64,000 bases of DNA from JBHJGM01 sp050331815. GTDB lineage: Bacteria > Verrucomicrobiota > Verrucomicrobiia > Opitutales > JBHJGM01. The stretch is from NCBI GenBank assembly GCA_050331815.1, contig JBHJGM010000003.1, forward strand, positions 310,001 to 374,000, written 5' to 3'. Under the pieces are notes generated by a model. It was not told where the DNA came from, did not search any database, and worked only from the letters and a program-made list of their open reading frames with translations. The position numbers were made by a program, and so were the translations under genes. Below, one piece after another: positions 1 through 8,240 of this stretch (the first letter of the stretch is position 1; every line of letters begins with the position of its first letter).

Positions 1-1131
1 TTTGTGGTTCGGACTCGTGACTGAAAGGGTCGGCTCGATGATTGCGTAGCCATGGTTGAGGTCATCGCCGATCACGCCGGGCGTTGACGGATCGTCGGCG
101 ACGTAATCGTCGTAGCCCACAGGATTCAGTGAGGGCGTGTCGTGGTCGCCGGTTTGAAGATTGTTGCTCCAGCGGTTGGAGGCAAACTCGCGCCAGTTCG
201 AGTAACCGGTTCCCGAGAAGTCATCGTGTCCGGTGTCCGAATCTGAATACGAGCGGCTGTCGTAGTAGCTGGAAGCCGTCGTCAACGAGCCGGAGCCCTT
301 GTAAAAATGCTGGTAGTTACCCGCAGCGTCCTTGATGTAAACGTTGTTGCCCTTCTGGTTGCTGTTGAAGCTGCCCCAGTCGTCCGGGGAGTTCTTCATG
401 CCCACCAGGGCCCGGTCAGGCGTGGTCACAACGCCTTCAAAATGCAGCGAATTGACCGCCGCGAAATAGATGTCGCCATTGGCATGCACGGGTCCATTCA
501 TGGTCATCGATGGTCCCGGGTGAAACTCCAGGTCCATGTTGTAAAAGACCGCATGCGAGAAAAGCGGGGCGTCGCGCAACTGGAAGGTTGCCATCGCATA
601 CGTATTGACTGGGTCCATGTTGGTGCGCGTGGCCTGGGCTTTGGCAAACACGTGCACGTCGCGAACGAAGACACGCTTGCCCTTGTGCGGATCGTCCTGG
701 TTGGCCGGGTCGTTCGGGTCCACGTAGTAACTCGTGGTGTCATCGGGAATGATACCGCCCACCAGTTGAAATTCAGTGCTTGTTATGTCCGTGCCTGTGT
801 ACATCCCCATGAAGGTGGTATCCAGATCGATGGGGTTGTTGCCGGGAGCCAGTTCCTTGTCGGTAAATGAGGTCTGGGAATTCCAGCGGGTTTGCAGCTG
901 CGAGATACCCATCTCCACGGCCGATTCTACCGCGTTGCGGGCTTGCTGGTTGAGCAGGTGGCGCTCGTTGACCATTTGTTCGGATACGCCCCAGTCCAGG
1001 ACGCTGGCGATGAGCACGCCAAGGATGGTGGTGATCATGATCACCACGATGAGGGCCGACCCGCGTTTGACGGTGCGGCGTTGCAGGCAGTTCGGAGCAG
1101 AGTCAGCGCGGATGATGGATGATGTCTTCAT
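1..1131 (-). CDS. PilX-like minor pseudopilin (3' end beyond window)
   Basis: An open frame runs from the ATG at 1131 to the window edge (377 codons) without a stop, so the C terminus is missing. The first ~25 residues are basic, then a hydrophobic helix (SALIVVIMITTILGVLIASV) is followed by residues rich in E, N, Q and A. This is the layout of PilX N-terminal proteins that assemble with type IV pili. There is no G/FTLxE prepilin cleavage box like that in the two upstream genes, which is normal for PilX-type members. The body is rich in Asn, Asp, Tyr and Ser, as in exported proteins. The start lies only 2 bases after the stop of the upstream pseudopilin, so they are co-transcribed. Family assignment rests on the N terminus and context. 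Confidence 0.75.
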   Translation of the reverse strand, partial: MKTSSIIRADSAPNCLQRRTVKRGSALIVVIMITTILGVLIASVLDWGVSEQMVNERHLLNQQARNAVESAVEMGISQLQTRWNSQTSFTDKELAPGNNPIDLDTTFMGMYTGTDITSTEFQLVGGIIPDDTTSYYVDPNDPANQDDPHKGKRVFVRDVHVFAKAQATRTNMDPVNTYAMATFQLRDAPLFSHAVFYNMDLEFHPGPSMTMNGPVHANGDIYFAAVNSLHFEGVVTTPDRALVGMKNSPDDWGSFNSNQKGNNVYIKDAAGNYQHFYKGSGSLTTASSYYDSRSYSDSDTGHDDFSGTGYSNWREFASNRWSNNLQTGDHDTPSLNPVGYDDYVADDPSTPGVIGDDLNHGYAIIEPTLSVTSPNHK

Positions 1132-1133
1132 GG

Positions 1134-1832
1134 CTAACCCCTTGTTGAGATGGTAAAGTTGTACGTGTTGGTCACGCGTTTGGCGGCGTTCCCGTGCACG
1201 ATCTTGCCGTTAATCATTATGCTTTTGTTCCAAAAGTTGTAGAACAGGCGGCCGTCGGCCAGACCCTCCGACAACTCGATGACCTCCTCGTGGGCGGTTG
1301 CGCCGCCGGCATGATTTTGAATCAGTACCTCGAGGTCGTCGAAACGGTCGGCGGAGGGAATCGCCACATCGAACTTGCGTACGGGCCCCTCACTGTTTGG
1401 ATCTGTCGTGTCCGAAGGCGAGCGGTAGTAGCCGATCAGTCGTTCGATCGGACGACGGTTTTCAATTTTTCCGTCGCTGTTGATCTCCGCATCGCCCTGA
1501 AACACCAGGCACATGAAGTCACCTGAATTGGATTCGCCCAGACGATCCGAGGCGGCGTCACAGTCGGCGGTGTCGAAAGAGGCATAGAGCATGGCCAGGT
1601 TGGCCTCGCGGGCAAACTCGGTCATCTCCTGGGTGATTTTGCGGATGTCTCCGTTGATCATGTTTTTCTGGCTGCTGACGAAGGAGCTTTCCGTTGTTTC
1701 CGAAAAGAAGCTTAGCGCCATGAACATCGCGACCAGCATGATCGCCGTCGCGATCATGATTTCCACCAGGGTGAATCCACCTTGGCCGGCGCGCCGTCGC
1801 GCGGATAGACGTTGGTAAGTTGTCGGCTTCAT
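1134..1832 (-). CDS. PilW/PulJ-like type IV pseudopilin
   Basis: The 232-residue protein carries a textbook class III signal: a basic leader ending in QGGFTLVEIMIAT, with cleavage expected after the second Gly and Glu at mature position 5. A hydrophobic helix of about 20 residues follows (residues 20-42). The rest is a globular domain with one Cys pair (about C94 and C107). In the family, such proteins are exported, processed by PilD and act as minor pilins priming pilus or type II secretion pseudopilus assembly. It sits second in a three-gene minus-strand operon, 22 bases after the PilV-like gene and 2 bases before the PilX-like gene, the usual minor-pilin order. Confidence 0.85.
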   Translation of the reverse strand: MKPTTYQRLSARRRAGQGGFTLVEIMIATAIMLVAMFMALSFFSETTESSFVSSQKNMINGDIRKITQEMTEFAREANLAMLYASFDTADCDAASDRLGESNSGDFMCLVFQGDAEINSDGKIENRRPIERLIGYYRSPSDTTDPNSEGPVRKFDVAIPSADRFDDLEVLIQNHAGGATAHEEVIELSEGLADGRLFYNFWNKSIMINGKIVHGNAAKRVTNTYNFTISTRG

Positions 1833-1854
1833 TGGAGAAGGGGCCCAGGGCCCG

Positions 1855-2448
1855 TCAATCGTTCACGTGGGTGGTTACCATCCGCACACTTCCCGTACGC
1901 AATTCGCGCGCCGCGAAGATGTTTGGCGACTGGTATTCGAAGTCCAAAATTGTCTGATAGGTCCGCACACCGACCTGGCTGATCTGCAGGTCGAACCATA
2001 CATTCAACACCATTTCGCGTTCGGTGCCTCCGTCATCCGGCTGCAGATCGATCAGGACCGTTTTGGCGTTTGTGCCGGCCACGCCGCTGGGGCTGGTGTC
2101 GGTTCCGGTCAGAAATAGCGGGTCATCGATTTCCACCACCCCGGTGGCCAGCGCCGAAATACTCATCGTCGGCAAGGGAGTTGCGGATGGGTTGCCGATG
2201 GCATCCAGCATTTCGTTGGCGCTCATGCTTTTGATCTGCTCCAGATAGCCCTGCGCCACCGTGAAGGCCGTATTGCGCACGATGTTCGATTCGGCCAGCC
2301 GGCGTGCCTGGAAAACGCCGGCGGTGATTCCGAGCGAAACCATGATGAAGATCGCCATCGCCACCATCATTTCGAGCAGCGTGAAGCCAGCGGCCGGGCG
2401 ACGCTTGCGCAGCCCGCGGGACAGGGGTCGATTGGTCAGCCTTTTCAT
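1855..2448 (-). CDS. PilV-like type IV pseudopilin
   Basis: I take the ATG at 2448. An upstream in-frame start at 2538 would add 30 residues of unlikely composition before the leader. From 2448 the protein (197 aa) starts MKRLTNRPLS, then a basic stretch, then the prepilin box AAGFTLLEMMVAMAIF with Gly at -1 and Glu at +5, followed by a hydrophobic helix. This is the N-methylation/cleavage motif recognised by PilD-type peptidases. It is the first gene of the minor pilin operon and divergent from the carotenoid gene at 2705. No strong Shine-Dalgarno is visible. A distant pilT-family ATPase at 37.5-38.7 kb supports a type IV pilus system in this genome. Confidence 0.85.
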   Translation of the reverse strand: MKRLTNRPLSRGLRKRRPAAGFTLLEMMVAMAIFIMVSLGITAGVFQARRLAESNIVRNTAFTVAQGYLEQIKSMSANEMLDAIGNPSATPLPTMSISALATGVVEIDDPLFLTGTDTSPSGVAGTNAKTVLIDLQPDDGGTEREMVLNVWFDLQISQVGVRTYQTILDFEYQSPNIFAARELRTGSVRMVTTHVND

Positions 2449-2704
2449 GGGTCGGTCTGCTGGAAATGCATGGAAGACGGTCAAGTACCGGTGCGGTGTC
2501 GAAAGAGGGCAGGGCCCGTCTCCACTTTTTCGACCCATCTATATGTCGTCCGTCAGCGCGCGCTCTTTTGCCCGCCGTCGGTTGAAAATCGTTGTGTAAC
2601 CGGGCATTTACGGATACCCCGGCGAAAATCCATTGAGGTCTGAGACCGCGCATGCCCCAAACGCGCAGGTACTTTACCCGACCCCATCGGCCACCCTGTC
2701 CATC

Positions 2705-3571
2705 ATGACCCTTTATGAGACCGCACGCAGACGCCGCCCTTACGCCTTTCGTGTCCTGCTTATCTGGTTTTTGGCCTGGGTTTTGGTGGGGGTGGTCCTT
2801 TTGGCCACCGGCTCGCCCCCGCTGTTCGGTCCGATCGAAGACTTCATCTTCATCGCCCTGGCGGCTGGGCTTGTCTTTAGTGACCTATCCCGACGGCTGA
2901 CCTTTACCAGCGCCGTCAAAGCCTTCGTCTGGGTAACGGTTGTATCCTCCATTATCGAGTACATCGGGGCCACCACCGGCAACCCTTTCGGTGCTTACAC
3001 CTACACCGAGGCCTTCGGGCCGACCTTGCTGCAGACGCTCCCGCTCTCAATTCCCTTGGCCTGGTTTGTCGTGGTTCTCCCGCCGTACCTCGCCCTCGAA
3101 CTGAAGCTCGCGCGTACGCCCGCGGGCACCGCCATCCTCGTTGTTTTAACAGGCTTCATCGTGATGCTCGTCGATGTCGGGCTGGAGCCGGTGGCCACCG
3201 TGTTGCGCGGATACTGGCTCTGGGAGCCCGGGCAGTTTGGCAATTTTTTCTATGGCGTGCCCCTGCGCAATTTTTTCGGTTGGTGGGGCACCGGTACGCT
3301 GATTGCGGTGGGCCTGCGCGCCATGCTGCGCGAGCCGCGTTTGCGCCCACCCGCAGGTCGTAACTTCCCCGCGTTGCCCTTCACCGTCCTGCTCTGCGTG
3401 CTGCTGACGTTTCTGGCCGCAGCCTTTGGCAACGGACTGTGGGGCGCCAGCGCCATTTTGGGCCTGCTGATCCTGTTTTTCAGCCTGTGGATGTTGGCGG
3501 CGGCGCCGCGTCCGCTGGTGTTGATTTACCGGCAGTGGAAGGGCCTGCCGGCAGCACCAGGTTTAGGCTGA
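2705..3571 (+). CDS. CruF-like carotenoid biosynthesis membrane protein (DUF422 type)
   Basis: The 288-residue protein from the ATG at 2705 has about eight hydrophobic segments. It shows features of the DUF422/CruF family: a small-residue motif with GAYTY after the third helix, a VDVGLEPVAT motif in a central helix, and the sequence WEPGQFGNFFYGVPLRNFFGW-like (broken by aromatic residues) near residue 190. Known family members are membrane carotenoid 1,2-hydratases that hydrate the end group of psi carotenes. Whether this one acts on lycopene or a C50 carotenoid cannot be told. An upstream start at 2633 exists but gives a non-hydrophobic leader. The 3' end overlaps lspA on the other strand by 92 bases. 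No other carotenoid gene is in the window. Confidence 0.7.
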   Translation: MTLYETARRRRPYAFRVLLIWFLAWVLVGVVLLATGSPPLFGPIEDFIFIALAAGLVFSDLSRRLTFTSAVKAFVWVTVVSSIIEYIGATTGNPFGAYTYTEAFGPTLLQTLPLSIPLAWFVVVLPPYLALELKLARTPAGTAILVVLTGFIVMLVDVGLEPVATVLRGYWLWEPGQFGNFFYGVPLRNFFGWWGTGTLIAVGLRAMLREPRLRPPAGRNFPALPFTVLLCVLLTFLAAAFGNGLWGASAILGLLILFFSLWMLAAAPRPLVLIYRQWKGLPAAPGLG

Positions 3572-4058
3572 TGTACAGAAACACCCCGCAGACGATCCCG
3601 ATATCCGCCACGTTGAAGGTCGGCCAGGGGTAGTCGATAACCGGTATGACAAAGTCCAGGAAGTCGACCACGTAGCCCAGCAGGATGCGGTCGATGAGGT
3701 TGCCCAGGATTCCGCCCAGGATCAGACCGATCGCAATTCGGTATAGCCGACGCTCTAGTCCCAGGTGCGCCCGAAAAAACCACAACGCCGCCAGCGCAAC
3801 GAACGCCAGACTCACCAACAGCCAGCGTGCTCCGGACAACAGCGAGAAAGCCGCGCCCTCGTTGCGCACGTGATGTAGCGCAAAAAAACCTTCCCACAGC
3901 ACGATTGCCTCACCCAGTTCCATCGTCTGCACGACCCAGAACTTCGTCAGCTGGTCGGCCACGCACCAGAACGTCCCCAAGATCAGAGGCAGACACCACA
4001 CGCCAAGCCCCGCCGGTTTTGCGGGCGGATTCGTGGCGGGCGTTTCTGATTCAGTCAC
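3480..4058 (-). CDS. lspA: lipoprotein signal peptidase (SPase II)
   Basis: This 192-residue inner-membrane aspartyl protease cleaves prolipoproteins after diacylglyceryl transfer. Four transmembrane segments are visible. The family signatures are present: the N-terminal DQLTKFWV motif, RNEGAAFS, the catalytic Asp in GNLIDRI and the second catalytic Asp in FNVADIG. The protein is slightly longer than usual (about 160-170 aa) because of a Pro-rich N-terminal tail before the first helix and an Ala/Pro-rich C-terminal tail. It is the last gene of an ileS - DksA-like - lspA operon, 17 bases after the preceding stop. The C-terminal tail lies inside the 92-base convergent overlap with the carotenoid gene. 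Confidence 0.95.
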   Translation of the reverse strand: MTESETPATNPPAKPAGLGVWCLPLILGTFWCVADQLTKFWVVQTMELGEAIVLWEGFFALHHVRNEGAAFSLLSGARWLLVSLAFVALAALWFFRAHLGLERRLYRIAIGLILGGILGNLIDRILLGYVVDFLDFVIPVIDYPWPTFNVADIGIVCGVFLYISLNLVLPAGPSTAGKSTPADAAPPPTSTG

Positions 4059-4075
4059 CTAAAGGGCCGATCGCT

Positions 4076-5194
4076 TTAGCTGTCGCCTTCGTCTTCGGTC
4101 AGCGAGCTTTCCTCGGAAGCGTCGCTGAATATGCCGCCGCCCACCGCTGAACGCGAGCGCCGCCGGTTGCTTTCCAGTTCGCGCTGGCCCTCGAGTGAAT
4201 AGCGGGTGAAGGGCACGGCCATCAGGCGCTCCTTGTCGATCGGTACGCCGGTGATTTCACAGACGCCGTAGGTGCCCTCGCGGATACGCTTGAGCGCTTC
4301 CTCAATTTCGTAAAGCAGCTCCTGTTCGTTGGAAACCAGGCTCAGCGCGAAATCGCGTTCGGCGCTGTCGCTGCCAGCGTCCGCCATGTGCTGGCCGTAG
4401 CCCGAGAGATCCCCCGACTCCTCCTTGCTGGATTTGCGAAGCGTCTCGCTCGTGTGCAGGCTCAGGCCCTCGCGTACGCGGTCGCGCAGCTCGGTCAGTG
4501 CTTTGAAATACTTTTTGAACTTGGCCGGCACCGAGGCTTCCTCCATGTCCGCGCCACGCCCTGCGGCTGGATTGAAGCCCAGGATGTCCGCCAGCGAGGC
4601 CGCGCCCAAAACACGACTCTCCTGCGGCATGTCCGCGTCGATGGTCGCTTTCTTGGTAGTCGCTTTCTTGGTGGCTTGCTCGCGCTTTTCCTCCTCAGCT
4701 GCCGTCCGCCGCTTGTCGAGAATCTCCTTCACGTCGTCGAGCGAGAAGACGATCGGGGTGTTGCGGCGGTTGCGCAACTTGAAGACCGAAGGCGTTTGCT
4801 TGCGCTTACGCGCTTCGAGCACGGCTTTTTCTTTGGAGGGATTGGCGGCGGTTTTGGCCGTCGTGGAAGCAGTCACGGAAGCTTTCGTTGGGGGGCTCGC
4901 CGCAGCTTTATTCGAGGCCTTTTTGGCAGCTGCTGGCTTCTTCGGAGTCGCCGAAGTTTTCTTCGTAGCCTTAGTCGGTTTTGCCGCCGTCTTGTTTACT
5001 GCCTTTTTTGCAGCGACCTTCTTTTTCACGGCCACTTTCTTGGCCGGAGCCTTTTTAGCCGCAGGTAGCTTCTTCGCTGACGCCTTCTTCGTGGGACGCT
5101 TCGCCCCGGCCGCCGCGGTCTGCTTCGACTTCGAGGTAGCAGCCTTTTTCGGGCTTTTCTTCTGGGCGGCGGCTGTCTTTTTGCGGGTAGGCAT
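4076..5194 (-). CDS. DksA/TraR-family protein with histone H1-like lysine-rich N-terminal tail
   Basis: The first ~125 of 372 residues are low-complexity Lys/Ala/Pro repeats (PAKK, KKAA, KKVAAKK) like eukaryotic histone H1 tails and bacterial Hc1-like proteins, expected to bind DNA. A charged linker with KLRNRRNTPIVFSLDDV follows, then a DksA/TraR-like C-terminal part (about residues 225-345): a long helical hairpin and the zinc-finger region GTYGVCEITGVPIDKERL...VPFTRYSLEGQ. Of the four zinc cysteines expected (CxxC...CxxC), only the first is kept; the second is Thr and the last two are replaced in YSLEG. The protein probably does not bind zinc in the classical way. It lies between ileS and lspA in one operon. 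The role may be transcriptional or nucleoid-associated. Confidence 0.8.
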   Translation of the reverse strand: MPTRKKTAAAQKKSPKKAATSKSKQTAAAGAKRPTKKASAKKLPAAKKAPAKKVAVKKKVAAKKAVNKTAAKPTKATKKTSATPKKPAAAKKASNKAAASPPTKASVTASTTAKTAANPSKEKAVLEARKRKQTPSVFKLRNRRNTPIVFSLDDVKEILDKRRTAAEEEKREQATKKATTKKATIDADMPQESRVLGAASLADILGFNPAAGRGADMEEASVPAKFKKYFKALTELRDRVREGLSLHTSETLRKSSKEESGDLSGYGQHMADAGSDSAERDFALSLVSNEQELLYEIEEALKRIREGTYGVCEITGVPIDKERLMAVPFTRYSLEGQRELESNRRRSRSAVGGGIFSDASEESSLTEDEGDS

Positions 5195-5229
5195 GATGCG
5201 TTCCTGTTCGCTACAGGTGTTTGATAGGT

Positions 5230-8052
5230 TTATTTCCCGGAAGCCAGGTTCGACCCCTTGCGGGCCAGCAAGGCTTCACGGCAACGGGGCGATACGTCCC
5301 CAAATTCTCCGGCGCTGACCAACTGCGGCACCCAGCGCCAACTGCGCGGGCAGCGCATGCCGTCGGCATGGCGCACTTCAATCGATACTTTTTCGGCGCT
5401 GCTCGAGGGCATCAGGTGCACCTGCGAGACAATGAAAATCTCCGAAAGTGACTCGGTGTACTGCTCAAGCAGTTCAAAGGTGGCGTCTCCGGGCGACCCT
5501 TCGATCAGCACCTGCGCGTCGAGGGATTGCCCGATGGCTTTGGCCCGCCGGGCTTCTTCGAGCTTTTCGTTCACGCGGTCGCGGAACTTCAGGAGCCCGT
5601 CGACCTCCTCGGTCACCATCGGGTGCACCCAGCGTTCATCCTGCGCGGGCCAGGTTTCCTCGTGAATCGAGTTACCGGCAAAATCACTGTTGCCCTGATA
5701 ATAGGCCCAAGCTTCATCCGCAGTGAGGGTCAGGATCGGCGCGACCAGACGGCAGAGCACGCGAAAGATTTCGTGAATCGCCGTTTGCGAGGAGCGTCGC
5801 TCGGGCCAGTCGGATCCGTACGTATACAGTCGATCCTTGAGGATATCGTGATAAATCGCCGATAACGTCGTGTTGCAGAAATTCGCGATCAGCTGATAGG
5901 CGCGATGAAATTCAAACGCCTCGAAAGCCGACGTCGCCTCACCGATCAACGCGTGCGTTTTATGCAAGGCCCACTGGTCGATGGCCGAAAGTTCCTCTAG
6001 TGGCAGGGCGTCACGGGCAGCGTCAAAATCGTAAAGATTGCTAATCTGGTAGCGCAGGGTGTTGCGGATATCGCGATAGGTTTTGGCGATGTTTTTCAGA
6101 ATGCCGTCCGACACCGGGATATCATTCACATAATCCTGAGAAGCGATCCACAGCCGCAGGATATCCGCCCCGTACTGGGCCACGTAGCCGTCAGCGGTCT
6201 GGGGCTTGCCGTCGCTTTTGGAAATCTTGCGCTTGTTTTCGTCAACGATGAAACCGTGTGTGATGACCCGCTTGTACGGGGCCCGGCTGTCGGCGATGAC
6301 CCCGGTCCACAGCGAGGACTGGAACCAGCCGCGATGCTGGTCGCTGCCTTCCAGATAAACGTCTGCCGGCCAGGCCAGATGTTCAACCTGTTTCAACACC
6401 GCGCGGTGGCTGCACCCGGAGTCGATCCACACGTCCATGGTGTCCACACCTTTTTCCAAATCCTCCGCAGACCATTCCGGAGACAACTCAATCGCTGAGA
6501 GCAGCTGAGCCGGCGTCTGCTCCCACCAGATGTTGGAACCCTCGGCTTCGACCTTGTCGGCGACCGCCTCGATCACAGATGCCTCCAGCAGGGGCTCCCC
6601 GTCGCTTTTGCGGAAAAACACCGGCAAAGGCATGCCCCACTGGCGCTGGCGGCTAATGCACCAGTCCGGACGCGATTCCACCGCCCCTTTGATACGGTTT
6701 TCGCCCCATTCGGGCACCCAGCGTACCGCACCGATTTGGTCCAGCGCGCGTTGTCGCAGGCCCTCCTTGTCCAGGGCGACAAACCACTGATCCATCGCCC
6801 GGAAGACCACCGGCGTCTTCGACCGCCAACAGTGCGGATACTGGTGATGGTACGCTTCGTGATGCACCAGCGCACCATTGCCCTGGATGATTTCTAAAAC
6901 CGCGTCGTTGGCCGGGCACTTTCCGTTGCGCTCCAGGACCGTGATACCCACCAGTGAGGCCGGGATCTGCCCATCGTCCTGGTAACGGCCCCGGTCGTCA
7001 ATCGGGCTGTAAATTTCCAAGCCGTACTTCAGGCCGGTGTGGTAGTCGTCCAAACCGTGACCGGGGGCGGTGTGCACGCAGCCGGTGCCCGATTCCAGCG
7101 TGACGTAATCGGCCAGCACGAGGGGGCTGGCGCGCTCGATAAAGGGATGGCGCGCGTTAACCCCTTCGAGCTGGCGGCCCTTTATGGGCGCTTCAACTGT
7201 GGCTCCGTCCAGTTTGGCCCGGCTGATAAAATCTTCCGCCAGTTCCTGAGCGACCAGGAAAACACGTTCGCCGTGACGCACCTGCACGTATTCAAAATCC
7301 GGATGCACGGCGATGGCCAGGTTCGCTGGCAGAGTCCAGGGGGTGGTGGTCCAGATGACAACTTCCGCCTTGGGGTCCAGACCGGCCTGCTGACCTGCTT
7401 CGGCAGGAACCTTAAATGCGACCCAGACTGACGGGCTGGTGTGGTCCTTGTACTCGATTTCCGCTTCGGCCAGCGCGGTTTCACAGGGTATAGACCAGTA
7501 CACCGGCTTTTTGCTGCGGTAGACCAGACCCTGCTCCACAAACAGAGCAAAGGTCCGCAGAATCTCCGCCTCGTATTTCGGGTTCATCGTGCGGTACTCC
7601 GCGGCCCAATCAGCCAGGATGCCCAGGCGCTTGAACTGCGCGCGCTGCGTCTCGATAAAGCCGCGTGAAAATTCCGCGCAAGCCTCCCGCAGTTCGACCG
7701 GCGTCAGTGCCTTCTTCTCTTTCTGCAGCTGGCGTGACACTTTGTATTCGATGGGCAGGCCGTGACAGTCCCAGCCGGGGATGTACGGCGTGCGGAATCC
7801 CTGCATCGATTTGAAGCGCAGGATGAAATCTTTGAGGATCTTGTTCAGTGCGGTACCGATGTGTACGTCACCGTTGGTGAAGGGTGGACCGTCATGCAGC
7901 AGAAACACGTCGCCGGAGGCGTTGTTCCGCTGGATCGCCCCGTAAAGGTCGTTCTTCTCCCAGTGGGCCAATCGCTGCGGCTCACGCTCAACCAGATTCG
8001 CCCGCATAGGGAAATCGGTCCGCGGCAGATTGAGAGTATCCTTCAGATCCAT
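5230..8052 (-). CDS. ileS: isoleucyl-tRNA synthetase
   Basis: This 940-residue class I synthetase charges tRNA-Ile. Visible motifs are the HIGH box (DVHIGTALNK, about residue 65), PYIPGWDCHGLPIEYKV, the editing (CP1) domain with TTTPWTLPANLAI and a GTGCVHTAPGHG motif, DVWIDSGCSHR, and KISKS in place of KMSKS. A C-terminal anticodon-binding helical domain follows. The ATG at 8052 gives the usual start (MDLKDTLNLPRTDFPMRANL); an in-frame start at 8133 adds an unsupported leader. The C-terminal zinc knuckle is altered: two of the four expected Cys are Ser (CPRS...SPRC). It leads the operon with the DksA-like gene and lspA. Confidence 0.97.
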   Translation of the reverse strand: MDLKDTLNLPRTDFPMRANLVEREPQRLAHWEKNDLYGAIQRNNASGDVFLLHDGPPFTNGDVHIGTALNKILKDFILRFKSMQGFRTPYIPGWDCHGLPIEYKVSRQLQKEKKALTPVELREACAEFSRGFIETQRAQFKRLGILADWAAEYRTMNPKYEAEILRTFALFVEQGLVYRSKKPVYWSIPCETALAEAEIEYKDHTSPSVWVAFKVPAEAGQQAGLDPKAEVVIWTTTPWTLPANLAIAVHPDFEYVQVRHGERVFLVAQELAEDFISRAKLDGATVEAPIKGRQLEGVNARHPFIERASPLVLADYVTLESGTGCVHTAPGHGLDDYHTGLKYGLEIYSPIDDRGRYQDDGQIPASLVGITVLERNGKCPANDAVLEIIQGNGALVHHEAYHHQYPHCWRSKTPVVFRAMDQWFVALDKEGLRQRALDQIGAVRWVPEWGENRIKGAVESRPDWCISRQRQWGMPLPVFFRKSDGEPLLEASVIEAVADKVEAEGSNIWWEQTPAQLLSAIELSPEWSAEDLEKGVDTMDVWIDSGCSHRAVLKQVEHLAWPADVYLEGSDQHRGWFQSSLWTGVIADSRAPYKRVITHGFIVDENKRKISKSDGKPQTADGYVAQYGADILRLWIASQDYVNDIPVSDGILKNIAKTYRDIRNTLRYQISNLYDFDAARDALPLEELSAIDQWALHKTHALIGEATSAFEAFEFHRAYQLIANFCNTTLSAIYHDILKDRLYTYGSDWPERRSSQTAIHEIFRVLCRLVAPILTLTADEAWAYYQGNSDFAGNSIHEETWPAQDERWVHPMVTEEVDGLLKFRDRVNEKLEEARRAKAIGQSLDAQVLIEGSPGDATFELLEQYTESLSEIFIVSQVHLMPSSSAEKVSIEVRHADGMRCPRSWRWVPQLVSAGEFGDVSPRCREALLARKGSNLASGK

Positions 8053-8240
8053 TGCATAGCGGGGCAAATCGTACGCCGATGCCCCGTCCTTGGAAAAGGC
8101 GCAGAAGTTTGCCTGCCGACGCGATAAAGTCAAGGTCAGAAGCCTCCGGGCCGCGACGACTCACTTCTGGTATTTTCAGTTACCGACAAGGTTTTTCTTT
8201 ATTCCTGGAGGCAGATGCGTACCCTCCGGCGTTTCGGTTC

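Noticed and set aside
4388..5318. Long plus-strand frames opposite the DksA-like gene
   Set aside because: They are mirror images of the Lys/Ala repeat region, giving Leu/Phe/Ala-rich runs, with no start signal or family resemblance.
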